Source: JACVRW01 sp038323835
Lineage (GTDB): Bacteria > Actinomycetota > Thermoleophilia > Solirubrobacterales > Thermoleophilaceae
NCBI GenBank assembly: GCA_038323835.1
Contig: JBBQHI010000004.1
Coordinates: forward strand, 1-64,000
Direction: 5' to 3'
Length of the DNA stretch: 64,000 bases
The notes under the pieces were generated by a model. It ran no database searches, had not been told where the DNA came from, and worked only from the letters and a program-made list of their open reading frames with translations. The position numbers were made by a program, and so were the translations under genes. Shown piece by piece: positions 41,668 through 50,211 of the stretch (the stretch's first letter is position 1; the number at the start of each line of letters is the position of its first letter).

Positions 41668-43206
41668 ATGCCCCGCCTAGCCAAGGTCCTTGCGGGCCTC
41701 GCCGCTCTCGCCTGCCTCGCCCTGGCCCCCGCGTCCGCCAGCGCGCTTCCCGGAGCACACGTCTCGGCGACCAAGTTCGTCAAGCACGTGGACTACCCGG
41801 GCACCCAGCACCTCCACTATGAGTACGGCCCGATCGACATCGCCCCGGGGCAGAACAACATCGAGGCGAAGATCAACAACAACAAGCCCAAGGTCCCGGG
41901 CTTCATCACGCGCTTCAAGCCCAACCTCGTCTACTCGTCCTCACACAAGGTCCCCCGTGTGGACGTGATCCATCTGCACCACGGGGTCTGGATTGTCAAC
42001 GGCGGCCCGACCTTCGCCGCCGGTGAGGAGAAGACCACTGCGCAGCTGCCGCGGGGCTACGGCTACCACTACAACGCCAGCGACAGCTGGATCATGAACT
42101 ACATGCTCCACAACCTGACGCCGGAGCCCACGAAGGTGTCGATCACCTACGACATCGACTTCGTTCCCGACAGCGCGGCCGCGGCCAAGAACATCGTCCC
42201 TGCCCATCCGCTCTGGATGGACGTGGCCGGCGTGAGCGCCTACCCGGTCTTTGATGTATTCAAGGGTCAGGGGCGGAACGGGAAGTTCACCTTCCCCGAT
42301 CAGGCCACGAGGGCGTCTCAGAAGGACGCCGTCGGTCCTGCCCACGAGTTCACCGCCAATCGGGACATGACCCTTGTGAGCACCGCCGGTCACCTCCATC
42401 CCGGCGGTCTCTACACCGACCTCAAGGCCACCCGCGGCGGTCGCACCATCGAGCTGTTCAGGTCGGTGGCGAAGTACTTCGAGCCGGCTGGCGCGGTCTC
42501 CTGGGACGTTTCGATGACCGGCACCAAGCCGAGCTGGCGGATCGCGGTGAAGGCGGGCGACCGCCTGGATGTGTCGGCCACCTACGACACCAGCAAGGCG
42601 TCGTGGTACGAGTCCATGGGGATCATGGTTCTGTTCGTGGCCGACGGCAAGCAGAGCGGGGCAAAGGATCCGTTCACCTCAACGATCCCGACCCGCGGCC
42701 TGCTCACCCACGGGCACCTGCGTGAGAACCGCAACCACGGCGGAAAGGCCCAGCCCCGTATGCCGGACGCGCGGGACCTGGCGAGCGGAGCGTTCAGCTC
42801 GAACCTGGACATCAAGGGCTTCGTGTACGAGCGCGGCGACCTCAACGTGCCGGGCAAGCGCGGACGCCCCCCGGTGGTGCGCGCGGGACAGTCGATCACC
42901 TTCACCAACCTGGACGCGCTCACGACGACGCCGGCGCAGCAGTCGGCCTACCACACGATCACCTCGTGCAAGGCCCCATGTACCGGAAGCACGGGGGTCG
43001 CCTATCCGCTGGCCAACGGCAAGAACCGGTTCGACTCGGGCGAGCTCGGGTACGGACCTCCCGGATTCACGCCGTCGGCGAACACGAACTCGTGGAAGAC
43101 CCCGAAGAACCTGAAGGCGGGGACCTACACGTACTTCTGCCGCATCCACCCGTTCATGCGCGGCTCATTCCGCGTGGTCTCCGACGGCAAGAAGAACAAG
43201 AGCTAG
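41668..43206 (+). CDS. Secreted copper-site protein with C-terminal cupredoxin domain
   Basis: 512 aa. A ggagg Shine-Dalgarno lies 5 bp before the ATG. The signal peptide (~1-26) ends PASASALP. The large N-terminal part has His-rich loops (VDVIHLHHGVWI, TAGHLHPGG) reminiscent of copper monooxygenase-type (PHM/DBM) beta domains. The C-terminal cupredoxin (~390-505) carries the type 1 copper ligand pattern His (AYHTIT), Cys (YTYFCRIHPFM), His and Met. An exported copper redox enzyme or electron carrier is likely. The flavin amine oxidase gene follows 16 bp downstream. Confidence 0.7.
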   Translation: MPRLAKVLAGLAALACLALAPASASALPGAHVSATKFVKHVDYPGTQHLHYEYGPIDIAPGQNNIEAKINNNKPKVPGFITRFKPNLVYSSSHKVPRVDVIHLHHGVWIVNGGPTFAAGEEKTTAQLPRGYGYHYNASDSWIMNYMLHNLTPEPTKVSITYDIDFVPDSAAAAKNIVPAHPLWMDVAGVSAYPVFDVFKGQGRNGKFTFPDQATRASQKDAVGPAHEFTANRDMTLVSTAGHLHPGGLYTDLKATRGGRTIELFRSVAKYFEPAGAVSWDVSMTGTKPSWRIAVKAGDRLDVSATYDTSKASWYESMGIMVLFVADGKQSGAKDPFTSTIPTRGLLTHGHLRENRNHGGKAQPRMPDARDLASGAFSSNLDIKGFVYERGDLNVPGKRGRPPVVRAGQSITFTNLDALTTTPAQQSAYHTITSCKAPCTGSTGVAYPLANGKNRFDSGELGYGPPGFTPSANTNSWKTPKNLKAGTYTYFCRIHPFMRGSFRVVSDGKKNKS

Positions 43207-43222
43207 CTCAAGCTCAACCGGA

Positions 43223-44746
43223 GTGCTCAATCGCCGCCGGTTTCTGCAGCTGGCGGCGAGCGCTCCGGCCGTCCTTGCGGCCGGGAGGGCGCCCGGGTCC
43301 GCGTTCGGGGCGAGCGGCGGCCGGCGTTACGACGACGGCACGGATGCCATTCCCAGGGGACTGCGCGGTGACCCCGAGCGAGTGATCGTGGTCGGCGCGG
43401 GATTCGCCGGGCTCGGCGCGGCGAACGCGCTTCGCCATGCGGGCGTGGACTGCGTGGTGCTCGAGGCGCGCGACCGAATCGGCGGCCGGGCGCACACAGA
43501 ACGCGTCGGGGGCGTGCCCGTGGACTTGGGCTGCTCGTGGATCCACGAGCCGGAGGGCAACGTCATGTCGTCCTTCGCCGCGCAGGCCGGCGTCTCGCGC
43601 ATACCGGCAAGCCCGGAGCTGGACGCCGCCACGATCGCCTTCCTCGACGGCAGGACGGGGATCGTGCCGAGCGACCAGACGCTCCACGCCTTTGCCACGT
43701 CGCTGGGGTTCGACGGCGAGCGCGCATCGCTCGCCCAGGTGCTCGGACCGAAGGCCACCCAGCGAGACGGGGCCGAGCGATTTCTCGACGACGCCGGCCT
43801 GACCGGCGACGAGCGCCGGCGCGTGGAGTTCATGATTCGGCTGTACGCGCAACTCGAGGACGCCAACGACTGGGACGTCCTTCCTCTCGCCGGCGTCGGG
43901 CCACGCAGGATCAGGCTTCCCAAGCCCAACCACGAGGAGTACACCGGGGTCGGGCTGGGCGACTTTCCCAAGGGCGGCTACCACCGGCTGGTCAGGGCGA
44001 TCGCGGCAGGCACCCGAGTCCACCTGGACCACCGCGTCACCTCGATCGCCCACACGGCGTCCGGCGTTCGGGTGGGGGTGGTCACCGGGCCCCGCGGCCG
44101 CCGGCGCCACCGCACGCTCAGTGGGTCCCACGTCCTGGTCACCGTCCCGCTCGGCGTGCTCAAGGCCCAGCGGATTCGCTTCTCGCCCGCCCTGCCTCCG
44201 GCGAAGCGCGACGCGATCAGGCGACTCGGCTTCGGCCAGTTCGAGAAGGTCGCACTCACCTTTCCCGAGCCGTTCTGGGAAGCGGGCGGGCAGACGCATC
44301 TCATCCATCTGGGGGCGGGTCCGGCGGCGGACTTCCCGCTGTTCCTCGATCTCCAGCGCTTCATCGGAGCGCCCACGCTCGTCGCGCTCAACGCCGGGTC
44401 GTTCGCGCGTCGCCTCGACCGCCGGCACCCCGCCACCGTCCGCGACCAGGCGCTCGCGATCCTGCGCCAGGCCTACGGGCCGGGCATCCCCGCTCCCACG
44501 GCGTACCGGGTAACCAATTGGAAGGCCGATCCGTACAGCCTCGGCTCGTACAGCTCGATCGTCCGTGGCGGCGAGCCCGACGACCGCAGCCTGCTGGCCG
44601 CGCCGGTCGGGGGCCGGATTCTCTTCGCGGGGGAGGCCACCAACCTGGACGGCCGGCCCGCGACCGCGGACGGTGCCCTGTCGAGCGGCATCCGCGAGGC
44701 CAAACGGCTAGTGGGCAGGCGCGCGGTCACTCTGACAGCAGGGTGA
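43223..44746 (+). CDS. Tat-exported flavin monoamine/polyamine oxidase
   Basis: 507 aa from GTG. The N-terminus NRRRFLQLAASAPAVLAAG is a twin-arginine signal. FAD binding is VIVVGAGFAGLGAANALRHAGVDCVVLEARDRIGGRAHTERVGGVPVDLGCSWIH, the amine-oxidase family signature. The C-terminal part includes GGRILFAGEATNLDGRPATADGALSSGIREAKRL. These flavoenzymes oxidise amines to aldehydes with H2O2. Pairing with the upstream exported copper protein suggests a shared periplasmic oxidation pathway. Two direct repeats and hairpin repeat copy 3 follow the stop. Confidence 0.92.
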   Translation: MLNRRRFLQLAASAPAVLAAGRAPGSAFGASGGRRYDDGTDAIPRGLRGDPERVIVVGAGFAGLGAANALRHAGVDCVVLEARDRIGGRAHTERVGGVPVDLGCSWIHEPEGNVMSSFAAQAGVSRIPASPELDAATIAFLDGRTGIVPSDQTLHAFATSLGFDGERASLAQVLGPKATQRDGAERFLDDAGLTGDERRRVEFMIRLYAQLEDANDWDVLPLAGVGPRRIRLPKPNHEEYTGVGLGDFPKGGYHRLVRAIAAGTRVHLDHRVTSIAHTASGVRVGVVTGPRGRRRHRTLSGSHVLVTVPLGVLKAQRIRFSPALPPAKRDAIRRLGFGQFEKVALTFPEPFWEAGGQTHLIHLGAGPAADFPLFLDLQRFIGAPTLVALNAGSFARRLDRRHPATVRDQALAILRQAYGPGIPAPTAYRVTNWKADPYSLGSYSSIVRGGEPDDRSLLAAPVGGRILFAGEATNLDGRPATADGALSSGIREAKRLVGRRAVTLTAG

Positions 44747-44748
44747 GA

Positions 44749-44797
44749 GCGGCCCAGCGAGGACCGGAGCACCGCGGCCCAGCGAGGACCGGAGCAC
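44749..44797. repeat. Tandem 24-bp direct repeat
   Basis: Two perfect 24-bp units (44749-44772 and 44774-44797) separated by 1 bp, each ending gaggaccggagcac. A third partial unit, gagcaccggagcac, lies at 44831-44844, after the hairpin repeat. Confidence 0.8.
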
Positions 44798-44810
44798 TTA
44801 ATCGACCGGA

Positions 44811-44829
44811 GCCCGATCGCCGATCGGGC
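44811..44829. repeat. Hairpin repeat copy 3 (bidirectional terminator-like)
   Basis: GCCCGATC, loop gcc, GATCGGGC: perfect 8-bp arms between the convergent amine oxidase and hypothetical genes. It is flanked on the right by gagcaccgg. Confidence 0.7.
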
Positions 44830-44844
44830 GGAGCACCGGAGCAC

Positions 44845-45426
44845 TCATTCTTCGTAGAGCGACTCGCGCGCCAGCTCGGCGCCGGCCGCCCCGTACAGGC
44901 GGACCTCCACGTAGTCGCCGGTGAAGGCGTCCAGTGACACGAGCGTGAAGCGGTCCTCCACGAGCTCGCACTGGTCCGTGGTGGTGGGGCCGAGCTCCGC
45001 GGTGGCCACCACGCCGTTCGGCACCAGTGCGGCTCCCCACACCAGGGTCACCACCCCGCGCCGGCCCTGAGAGCCGCGCCAGTGCCCGATCTCCTGGTCC
45101 GACAGGTCGAGCGTCCAGTCCGGGTTCTCGTCCGCCGTGGCGTCGGTGTGGTCGGCCACGGCTTCGAAGGCGAGGGCCTGTGCGCCCTCATGGGCGCGGG
45201 TGTAGGACACGTAGCCGAAGGCCTCGCCCTCGTCGCTCGGCGCCGTGGCCGGCACGTAGGTGCGCCCGCCGAAGCTGCGCTCCGGGAACCAGGTGATCTC
45301 GCCGAGCTCGCCCCCGGCCGCGGCGGCAAAGTGATCGGCGAGCGCCTCGGCCCAGCGCCCGTATGGCAGCGGCTCCTGCGGCGGCTCGGCGGCGTACTGG
45401 GGGATTGGTCGCTCGGCGGGAGGCAC
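44845..45426 (-). CDS. Conserved hypothetical protein
   Basis: 193 aa from GTG 45426. Soluble and acidic, with the blocks WFPERSFGGRTYVPATAPSDEGEAFGYVSY, LDLSDQEIGHWRG and VTLVWGAALVPNGVVATAELGPTTTDQCELVEDRF. No family is recognised; it looks like an alpha/beta domain rather than membrane or DNA-binding. It lies 11 bp downstream of galT on the same strand and is probably co-transcribed. Confidence 0.7.
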   Translation of the reverse strand: MPPAERPIPQYAAEPPQEPLPYGRWAEALADHFAAAAGGELGEITWFPERSFGGRTYVPATAPSDEGEAFGYVSYTRAHEGAQALAFEAVADHTDATADENPDWTLDLSDQEIGHWRGSQGRRGVVTLVWGAALVPNGVVATAELGPTTTDQCELVEDRFTLVSLDAFTGDYVEVRLYGAAGAELARESLYEE

Positions 45427-45437
45427 GCCGCGGGAAG

Positions 45438-46442
45438 CTACACGCTGGCGTCGCGCAGGCGGGCGGCCGCGTCTTCGGGCGTAAGCACGTTCAGGTGCAC
45501 GCCCGTCCCGAGCTCCAGCCCGGCCAGCTGGGCGAGGCGCGGCATCACGTCGATGCGCCAGCAGAAGCGCTCCGCGTCGTGGGGCGCGGTGCGCACCCAC
45601 ATGTTGAGCGGGGGAAGGCCCCCGAGCACCGCTCCCAGCCGCCGCAGCGCCTGGTGCAGCACGCGCGCGCCGAGCGGTCCGTCGTCGGTGAACCGCGCCG
45701 GCGTGGCCCGCGGCACGATCTGGATGTGGAACGGCACGCGGGACGCGAACGGGCAGAGGGCCACCGCCTCCGAGTCGATCGCGAACACGCGCTCGCGGCG
45801 CTTCACCTCCTCCTGGAGGAGGTCGGCGAGCAGGTTGCGCCCCTGGGTCCGCTCCCAATAGGCGGTGAAGCGCTCCCGCTCGCGGGCGATGGCCGCGGGC
45901 ACGAAGGGCAGTGCGTAGAGCTGCGAATGGGTGTGGGGCAGCGACGCGCCCGCCTCGCGGCCCTCGTTCACGATCACGTGCACGTAGGACCTGTCGCCGT
46001 GCTCGCGCATGCGCTCGCGCCACACCGACATGGCCGTCTCGACCTCGTCCGGCTCGAGATCGGCGAGAGACCACACGGGCTTCGGAGAGTTCACGATCAG
46101 CTCGTGAGCCCCGCGGGCGGGCCGGGCGGCGAAAAGCTCCGGCTCGCCGCGCCCGGAGGCCAGCGGGTCCGTGCCCGCGTCGGGGTCGCCGGGTGCGAGC
46201 GCCGGATAGAGATTCGGCACCACGCGCACCAGCCACCCGGGACCGTTCGGCTCGCCACCGCCGGGCCGCAGGGCGTACACCTCGGGCGGCGTCTGGTCCT
46301 CGTGCCCCTCCGCGAACGGATCGCTCGCGAGGTCGATCGGCGGGCGCGGCGGGAACTCGAGCCAGGCCCCGGGGCGGGTGCCCCGTTCCCCGGCCACGAT
46401 CACGCGCAGCCCGGTGAGCGGGTCGATGCGCAGCTCAGGCAA
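45438..46442 (-). CDS. galT: Galactose-1-phosphate uridylyltransferase (GalT)
   Basis: 334 aa. HIT-like fold with the N-terminal MPELRIDPLTGLRVIVAGERGTRP, GWLVRVVPNLYPAL, HELIVNSPKPVWSLADL and the active-site region VIVNEGREAGASLPHTHSQLYALPFVP, where H-T-H-S-Q stands for the H-P-H-x-Q nucleophile motif. The C-terminal half contains PFHIQIVPR. It transfers UMP between UDP-glucose and galactose-1-phosphate. It overlaps the GNAT gene by 8 bp. A related nucleotidyltransferase activity on another sugar phosphate is possible. Confidence 0.88.
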   Translation of the reverse strand: MPELRIDPLTGLRVIVAGERGTRPGAWLEFPPRPPIDLASDPFAEGHEDQTPPEVYALRPGGGEPNGPGWLVRVVPNLYPALAPGDPDAGTDPLASGRGEPELFAARPARGAHELIVNSPKPVWSLADLEPDEVETAMSVWRERMREHGDRSYVHVIVNEGREAGASLPHTHSQLYALPFVPAAIARERERFTAYWERTQGRNLLADLLQEEVKRRERVFAIDSEAVALCPFASRVPFHIQIVPRATPARFTDDGPLGARVLHQALRRLGAVLGGLPPLNMWVRTAPHDAERFCWRIDVMPRLAQLAGLELGTGVHLNVLTPEDAAARLRDASV

Positions 46443-46860
46443 TCCGCTTCTCCATCGCCACGTGTTCGATGCCCTCCTCCACGAAGGGGCTCCCGGCCTC
46501 GGTGTAGCCGTCCGTCAGGTAGAGCGAGATCGCCCGGGTCTGGGCGTGGAGGGAGATGGTGTCGGCGCCCGCCGCGAGAGATCTCCGGTCGGCCTCCACG
46601 AGGATCGCCACCGCGATGCCGCGCCCGCGGGCGTCGGGCTCGACGGCCAGGCGCCCTAGGCGGGCGATGCGGCCGCGGAAGAGGAGCCGGCAGGTGCCGA
46701 GCACGCGGTCGTCCTCCACGGCCACCAGGTGCGTGGCCTCGCCGTCCCGCCCGTCGCGGTCGGCCTCCCGGGACACGCCCTGCTCACCGCAGAAGACCCG
46801 CTCTCGCAGGTCCAGCGCGGCTGCCAGCTCGGCGTCGGTGCGTACGGTGCGGACGTCCAG
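46435..46860 (-). CDS. GNAT-family acetyltransferase, probable CTG start
   Basis: 141 aa if started at CTG 46860. It reads DVRTVRTDAELAAALDLRERVFCGEQGVSREADRDGRDGEATHLVAVEDDRVLGTCRLLF, then the acetyl-CoA loop RLGRLAVEPDARGRGIAVAILVEA. The N-terminal strand and helix of the GNAT fold lie upstream of the first ATG/GTG/TTG (GTG 46776), which would cut them off. The CTG is 5 bp past the TlpA stop, fitting translational coupling. ElaA-like acetyltransferases share the R-E-x-V-F-x-x-E-Q start. Confidence 0.78.
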   Translation of the reverse strand: MDVRTVRTDAELAAALDLRERVFCGEQGVSREADRDGRDGEATHLVAVEDDRVLGTCRLLFRGRIARLGRLAVEPDARGRGIAVAILVEADRRSLAAGADTISLHAQTRAISLYLTDGYTEAGSPFVEEGIEHVAMEKRIA

Positions 46861-46864
46861 AAGG

Positions 46865-47410
46865 TCAGCGAGCGTAGCGCTCGATGTCCTTGGAGAGGTC
46901 GGCCTCGGTCTGGTAGACGCCCTGGTGGAGAAAGGCGACCTTGCCCCTGCGGTCGTAATACGCCGTGGCGGGCAGGCCCACCACGTGGAACGACCCCGCG
47001 ATCTTCTCGTTCGGGTCCTTGTAGCTCGGGTAGGGGAGCGGATACTTCTCGAGGAACTTCCGGGCGTTGCCGTCGTTGTCGTTGGTGTTCACGCCCAGGA
47101 AGGCGATCCGCTTCCCGCGCTTGATCGCCTGCTTCTGGAAGTACGGGAACTCGAAGCGGCAGGGCCCGCACCAGGATGCCCAGAGATTCACCACCACCGG
47201 ACGGCCGCGCAGCTTCGCGAGCTGGGTGTCGAGCGCGTCGCGGCCTCCCTCGAGAAGCTTGTCCTGCTGGCGGTATACGGCGGCCAGCGGTGCGGGCGCT
47301 CCGGCCAGCTTCGCGAAGTCGCTGGTGGAAGCGGACTTGTCCGCCTTGCCCGAGCTGCACGCCGCGAGCACGAGCGATGCGGCCACCAGAAGGAGTGCGA
47401 TCCGGCGCAT
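46865..47410 (-). CDS. TlpA/ResA-like thioredoxin-fold lipoprotein
   Basis: 181 aa. The lipobox LVLAAC places it on the outer membrane face (Cys18). The thioredoxin fold has GRPVVVNLWASWCGPCRFEFPYFQ with the W-C-G-P-C redox pair and the cis-Pro loop VVGLPATAYYD. Such proteins keep extracytoplasmic cysteines reduced, often for cytochrome c maturation; ccm genes are 8-10 kb away. It is the first gene of a minus-strand run with GNAT and GalT. Confidence 0.93.
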   Translation of the reverse strand: MRRIALLLVAASLVLAACSSGKADKSASTSDFAKLAGAPAPLAAVYRQQDKLLEGGRDALDTQLAKLRGRPVVVNLWASWCGPCRFEFPYFQKQAIKRGKRIAFLGVNTNDNDGNARKFLEKYPLPYPSYKDPNEKIAGSFHVVGLPATAYYDRRGKVAFLHQGVYQTEADLSKDIERYAR

Positions 47411-47637
47411 GCCCCAAGGGTGGCAGACGGTTGCCCCAGGTGGGGCGGACGATCGAGGCCTCCGTGTGCGATAATGGACGTACGCCGATCGTTCTGGATG
47501 GACTCGGCGGGCTCGCCGCTCTCGGCAAACTACGGGAGAGCGGTGAATACGAAGGGCGGACCCGCTAACCGCGCGGACGTTTTTTCACCCGCGGCGATAG
47601 CCCGGCCCGCTCGTCCCCTTGTTGAGAGACGCCTTCC
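47411..47637. promoter_or_regulatory. Intergenic region with candidate helicase promoter
   Basis: gataat at 47470-47475 is a fair -10 for the plus-strand helicase gene, but no good -35 is seen. A T6 run at ~47581 follows gcggacccgctaaccgcgcgg, which could form a leader hairpin. No small gene could be supported. Confidence 0.3.
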
Positions 47638-50148
47638 GTGGCTGAAAGAAGCTCTGTGGCTGAAGCCTCGCCGGTTTCCGGCGAAGATCTGCGCCGCGCC
47701 GAGGAATTCGCGCGCGAGCCCCTCGTTCTCGAGGGAGAGGACCCCACCGTCGCCCTGGCCAAGGGCACGGTGCGACGCGCCGCGCTCGATGACGCCATGT
47801 CCGAGCTCGGCGCCGGTCGCGAGGAGCCCTCGGTCGAATGGCGGCGCGAGTACTCGCTCACGCTAGGGCTCGAGCGCCTGGTGGCTCAGGACGAGCCGCA
47901 TCTCGTGGACGGCACCGTGCTGTCGGCCCACCAGGTGGACGCGCTGTCCGGCACCCTGATCGCGCTCACCGCCGAGATTCTCGTGCCGAGCAACTCGAAC
48001 GGCGCCTCACGCCCCAAGGTGGAGGAGCTGCCCACCGGCGAGGTGGAGATCGAGGGCGATGAGCTCACCGACGAGGAGCCGCTCGACTGGGACGAGGCCG
48101 AGGAGGCCGAGGAGGAGACGGCCTCGGACGCCGTGCTCGAGGACCCCGGCGCAAGTCGCCGCTTCTGGTTCGAGCACGCCACCGGCGCCGGCAAGACGGT
48201 GGCCGCACTCGGATTCGTGGAGGCCTCCCGCACCGGCGGCATCCTGATCCTCACCCACCGCCGCAACCTGGTGGACCAGTTCTTGGGCGAGCTGCGCGAC
48301 CGCGGCTACAAGGACCGCATCTCGCCCCCGCTCCTGCGCAACGGCGACGAGCCCCCCGTGGGCGGACCGGTCACGGTCGAGACTTACCAGTGGTTCGTGC
48401 GCAACGGCGGCAAGATCTCGGACGCCTACACGATCGTCATCTGCGATGAGGCCCACACCGCGCTGGGCGAGAAGACGAGCGCCTCCATCCGCCAGTGGAC
48501 CGGCCCCGTGTTCATCGGGATGACGGCCACGGGCGCCCTCATCGCGCGGCACGTCACCGATCTCTTCCCCACCCAGACGTCCCGCTTCGACCTCGCTCAG
48601 GCGGCGCGCCGCGGAGTGATCTCGCCGCTGCGATGCGTGCGCATCCCGCCGGGCGTGGGGGTGCGCTCGATCGCCAATGTGCCGTTGCGAAAGGGCGAGG
48701 TGGATCAGGACTTCGACCAGGAGCAGCTGGCCGCGCTGCTCGACCAGACGCCCTTCAATCTGGCCGTGGCCGACCTCTACAAGACCCGCTTCAAGGACCT
48801 GCCCGGCGTCGTGTACTCCGCCGGCGTGCAGCACGCGCACAACGTGGCCAAGGCCTTCGTCGATGCGGGCATCCGGGCCAAGGCCGTGTCCGGCGAGACT
48901 CCGAAGCGCGAGCTGGCGCGGATCCTGGCCGACTACGAGCGCGGCGAGGTGGACGTGCTGGTGAACGCGCAGCTGCTGGCCGAGGGCTGGAACTCGCCGC
49001 GCGCCACCGTGTGCATGCACCTGGCGCCCACCGCCTCCAAGCGCATCTACCAGCAGCGCGTGGGCCGCGTGACCCGCCGCAACCCCGGCAAGGAGGCCGG
49101 GATCGTGGTGGACTTCGTCCACCCGGCCACGCCGAACGACGATCCCGTGGTCACCCTCCACTCGCTCCTCGACCGCGACGTTTACCGCGGAGGCGCGATC
49201 GTGGTGGGCCCGGTCCGCCGAGGCCGCGGGCGGCGCCTGAGGGTGGAGCGCAGGGTGGTGCCGGTCACCGCCGACGAGGACCGCCGCGCACAGGTATTCG
49301 AGCGCGAGCTCTGGCGGATGGCCGTGGAGCACCTCAACTGGGGCCAGCAGCAGGCCTGGGCCATGCTCGCGGGTGCGCGGGTGGCCTCCAACAACTGGCG
49401 CCGGGCCAAGGCGATGCTCCACTTCGACTCCACGGGCGAGCTGCGACGCCTGTTCCTGCTCACCTGCCTGCGCCGCAACCGCAACGCCCAGCTGCGCCTG
49501 CGGGCCCTGACGGAGGTGGGCGGCGCACGCGATCCCGAGGCTTTCGACGACGCCGTGGAGATCGTGGGAGGCTGGCCTCGCGAGGAGCGGCGCGAGGGCG
49601 TGAAGGTGCTGCTGCAGGCTCTGGCCGAGCGCCAGATCGGGCGCCGCGACCAGGCCGCCCGCTGGCTCTGGCACCTGGCCGAGTACAGCCGCGAGGTGCA
49701 CGAGGAGTACGCGGTGCAGCGCTGGCCCGAGACCAAGCGCCTGCTGGGACTGCTTGTGAACTCCGCCGGTGCGGCGCACGCCCGCAACGCCCGACGCCTG
49801 GTGCAGGCCGCCCGCAAGCACGACCGCCGTCTGTCCGCGGCGCTGCTGGCCGCCGCCCTCGATCACACCCCCGAGGCACACCAGGTCCTCGAGGGGGCCC
49901 GCATGCGGATGGCGCGCAAGCCCTCCGCCCTCGCCCGCGAGCTGCTGCGTAACTTCCCCAAGGGCAAGCGCCGCCGTGGTGGCCGGCGCCGTCGCAAGAA
50001 GGGCGGGGGAGACGCCGACGCGCCGGAGACTGAGTCCACGCAGAAGCTCGACACCGGGGGCGGCCGCGGCCGGAAGAAGAAGGACGAGCGCGAGGAGCGC
50101 GAGGGTCGCGACGACGACGGCGAGCGCGACGAGCGCGACGCGGCCTAG
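47638..50148 (+). CDS. Large SF2 DEAH-box helicase with acidic insert and basic tail
   Basis: 836 aa from GTG. A ~150-residue N-terminal region ends in an acidic stretch (DEEPLDWDEAEEAEEE). The helicase core has motif I EHATGAGKT, motif II CDEAH, motif III GMTATG, and motif VI KRIYQQRVGRVTRR, as in UvrB/type I restriction-like SF2 enzymes. A ~300-residue alpha-helical Arg/Ala-rich region follows. The C-terminus is very basic (KGKRRRGGRRRRKKGGG) then highly charged, as in RNA- or ribosome-associated proteins. The substrate is unknown. The stop is followed by hairpin repeat copy 4. Confidence 0.88.
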   Translation: MAERSSVAEASPVSGEDLRRAEEFAREPLVLEGEDPTVALAKGTVRRAALDDAMSELGAGREEPSVEWRREYSLTLGLERLVAQDEPHLVDGTVLSAHQVDALSGTLIALTAEILVPSNSNGASRPKVEELPTGEVEIEGDELTDEEPLDWDEAEEAEEETASDAVLEDPGASRRFWFEHATGAGKTVAALGFVEASRTGGILILTHRRNLVDQFLGELRDRGYKDRISPPLLRNGDEPPVGGPVTVETYQWFVRNGGKISDAYTIVICDEAHTALGEKTSASIRQWTGPVFIGMTATGALIARHVTDLFPTQTSRFDLAQAARRGVISPLRCVRIPPGVGVRSIANVPLRKGEVDQDFDQEQLAALLDQTPFNLAVADLYKTRFKDLPGVVYSAGVQHAHNVAKAFVDAGIRAKAVSGETPKRELARILADYERGEVDVLVNAQLLAEGWNSPRATVCMHLAPTASKRIYQQRVGRVTRRNPGKEAGIVVDFVHPATPNDDPVVTLHSLLDRDVYRGGAIVVGPVRRGRGRRLRVERRVVPVTADEDRRAQVFERELWRMAVEHLNWGQQQAWAMLAGARVASNNWRRAKAMLHFDSTGELRRLFLLTCLRRNRNAQLRLRALTEVGGARDPEAFDDAVEIVGGWPREERREGVKVLLQALAERQIGRRDQAARWLWHLAEYSREVHEEYAVQRWPETKRLLGLLVNSAGAAHARNARRLVQAARKHDRRLSAALLAAALDHTPEAHQVLEGARMRMARKPSALARELLRNFPKGKRRRGGRRRRKKGGGDADAPETESTQKLDTGGGRGRKKKDEREEREGRDDDGERDERDAA

Positions 50149-50159
50149 GGAGGAGCGGA

Positions 50160-50211
50160 GCCCGACCGGTGGTCGGGCGAGCACCGGAGCATGTCATCGA
50201 TCGGGCGAGCA
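50160..50211. repeat. Hairpin repeat copy 4 with a second half-copy
   Basis: GCCCGACC, loop ggt, GGTCGGGC (50160-50178), then gagcaccgg and a further gatcgggcgagcaccgg at 50198-50214. The left arm carries compensating changes (ACC/GGT instead of ATC/GAT) that keep the stem paired. It lies between the convergent helicase and birA genes, and birA ends inside it. Confidence 0.7.

Noticed and set aside
48007..50184. 725-codon minus-strand open frame opposite the helicase
   Set aside because: No motif and typical shadow composition; the plus strand encodes all SF2 helicase motifs.
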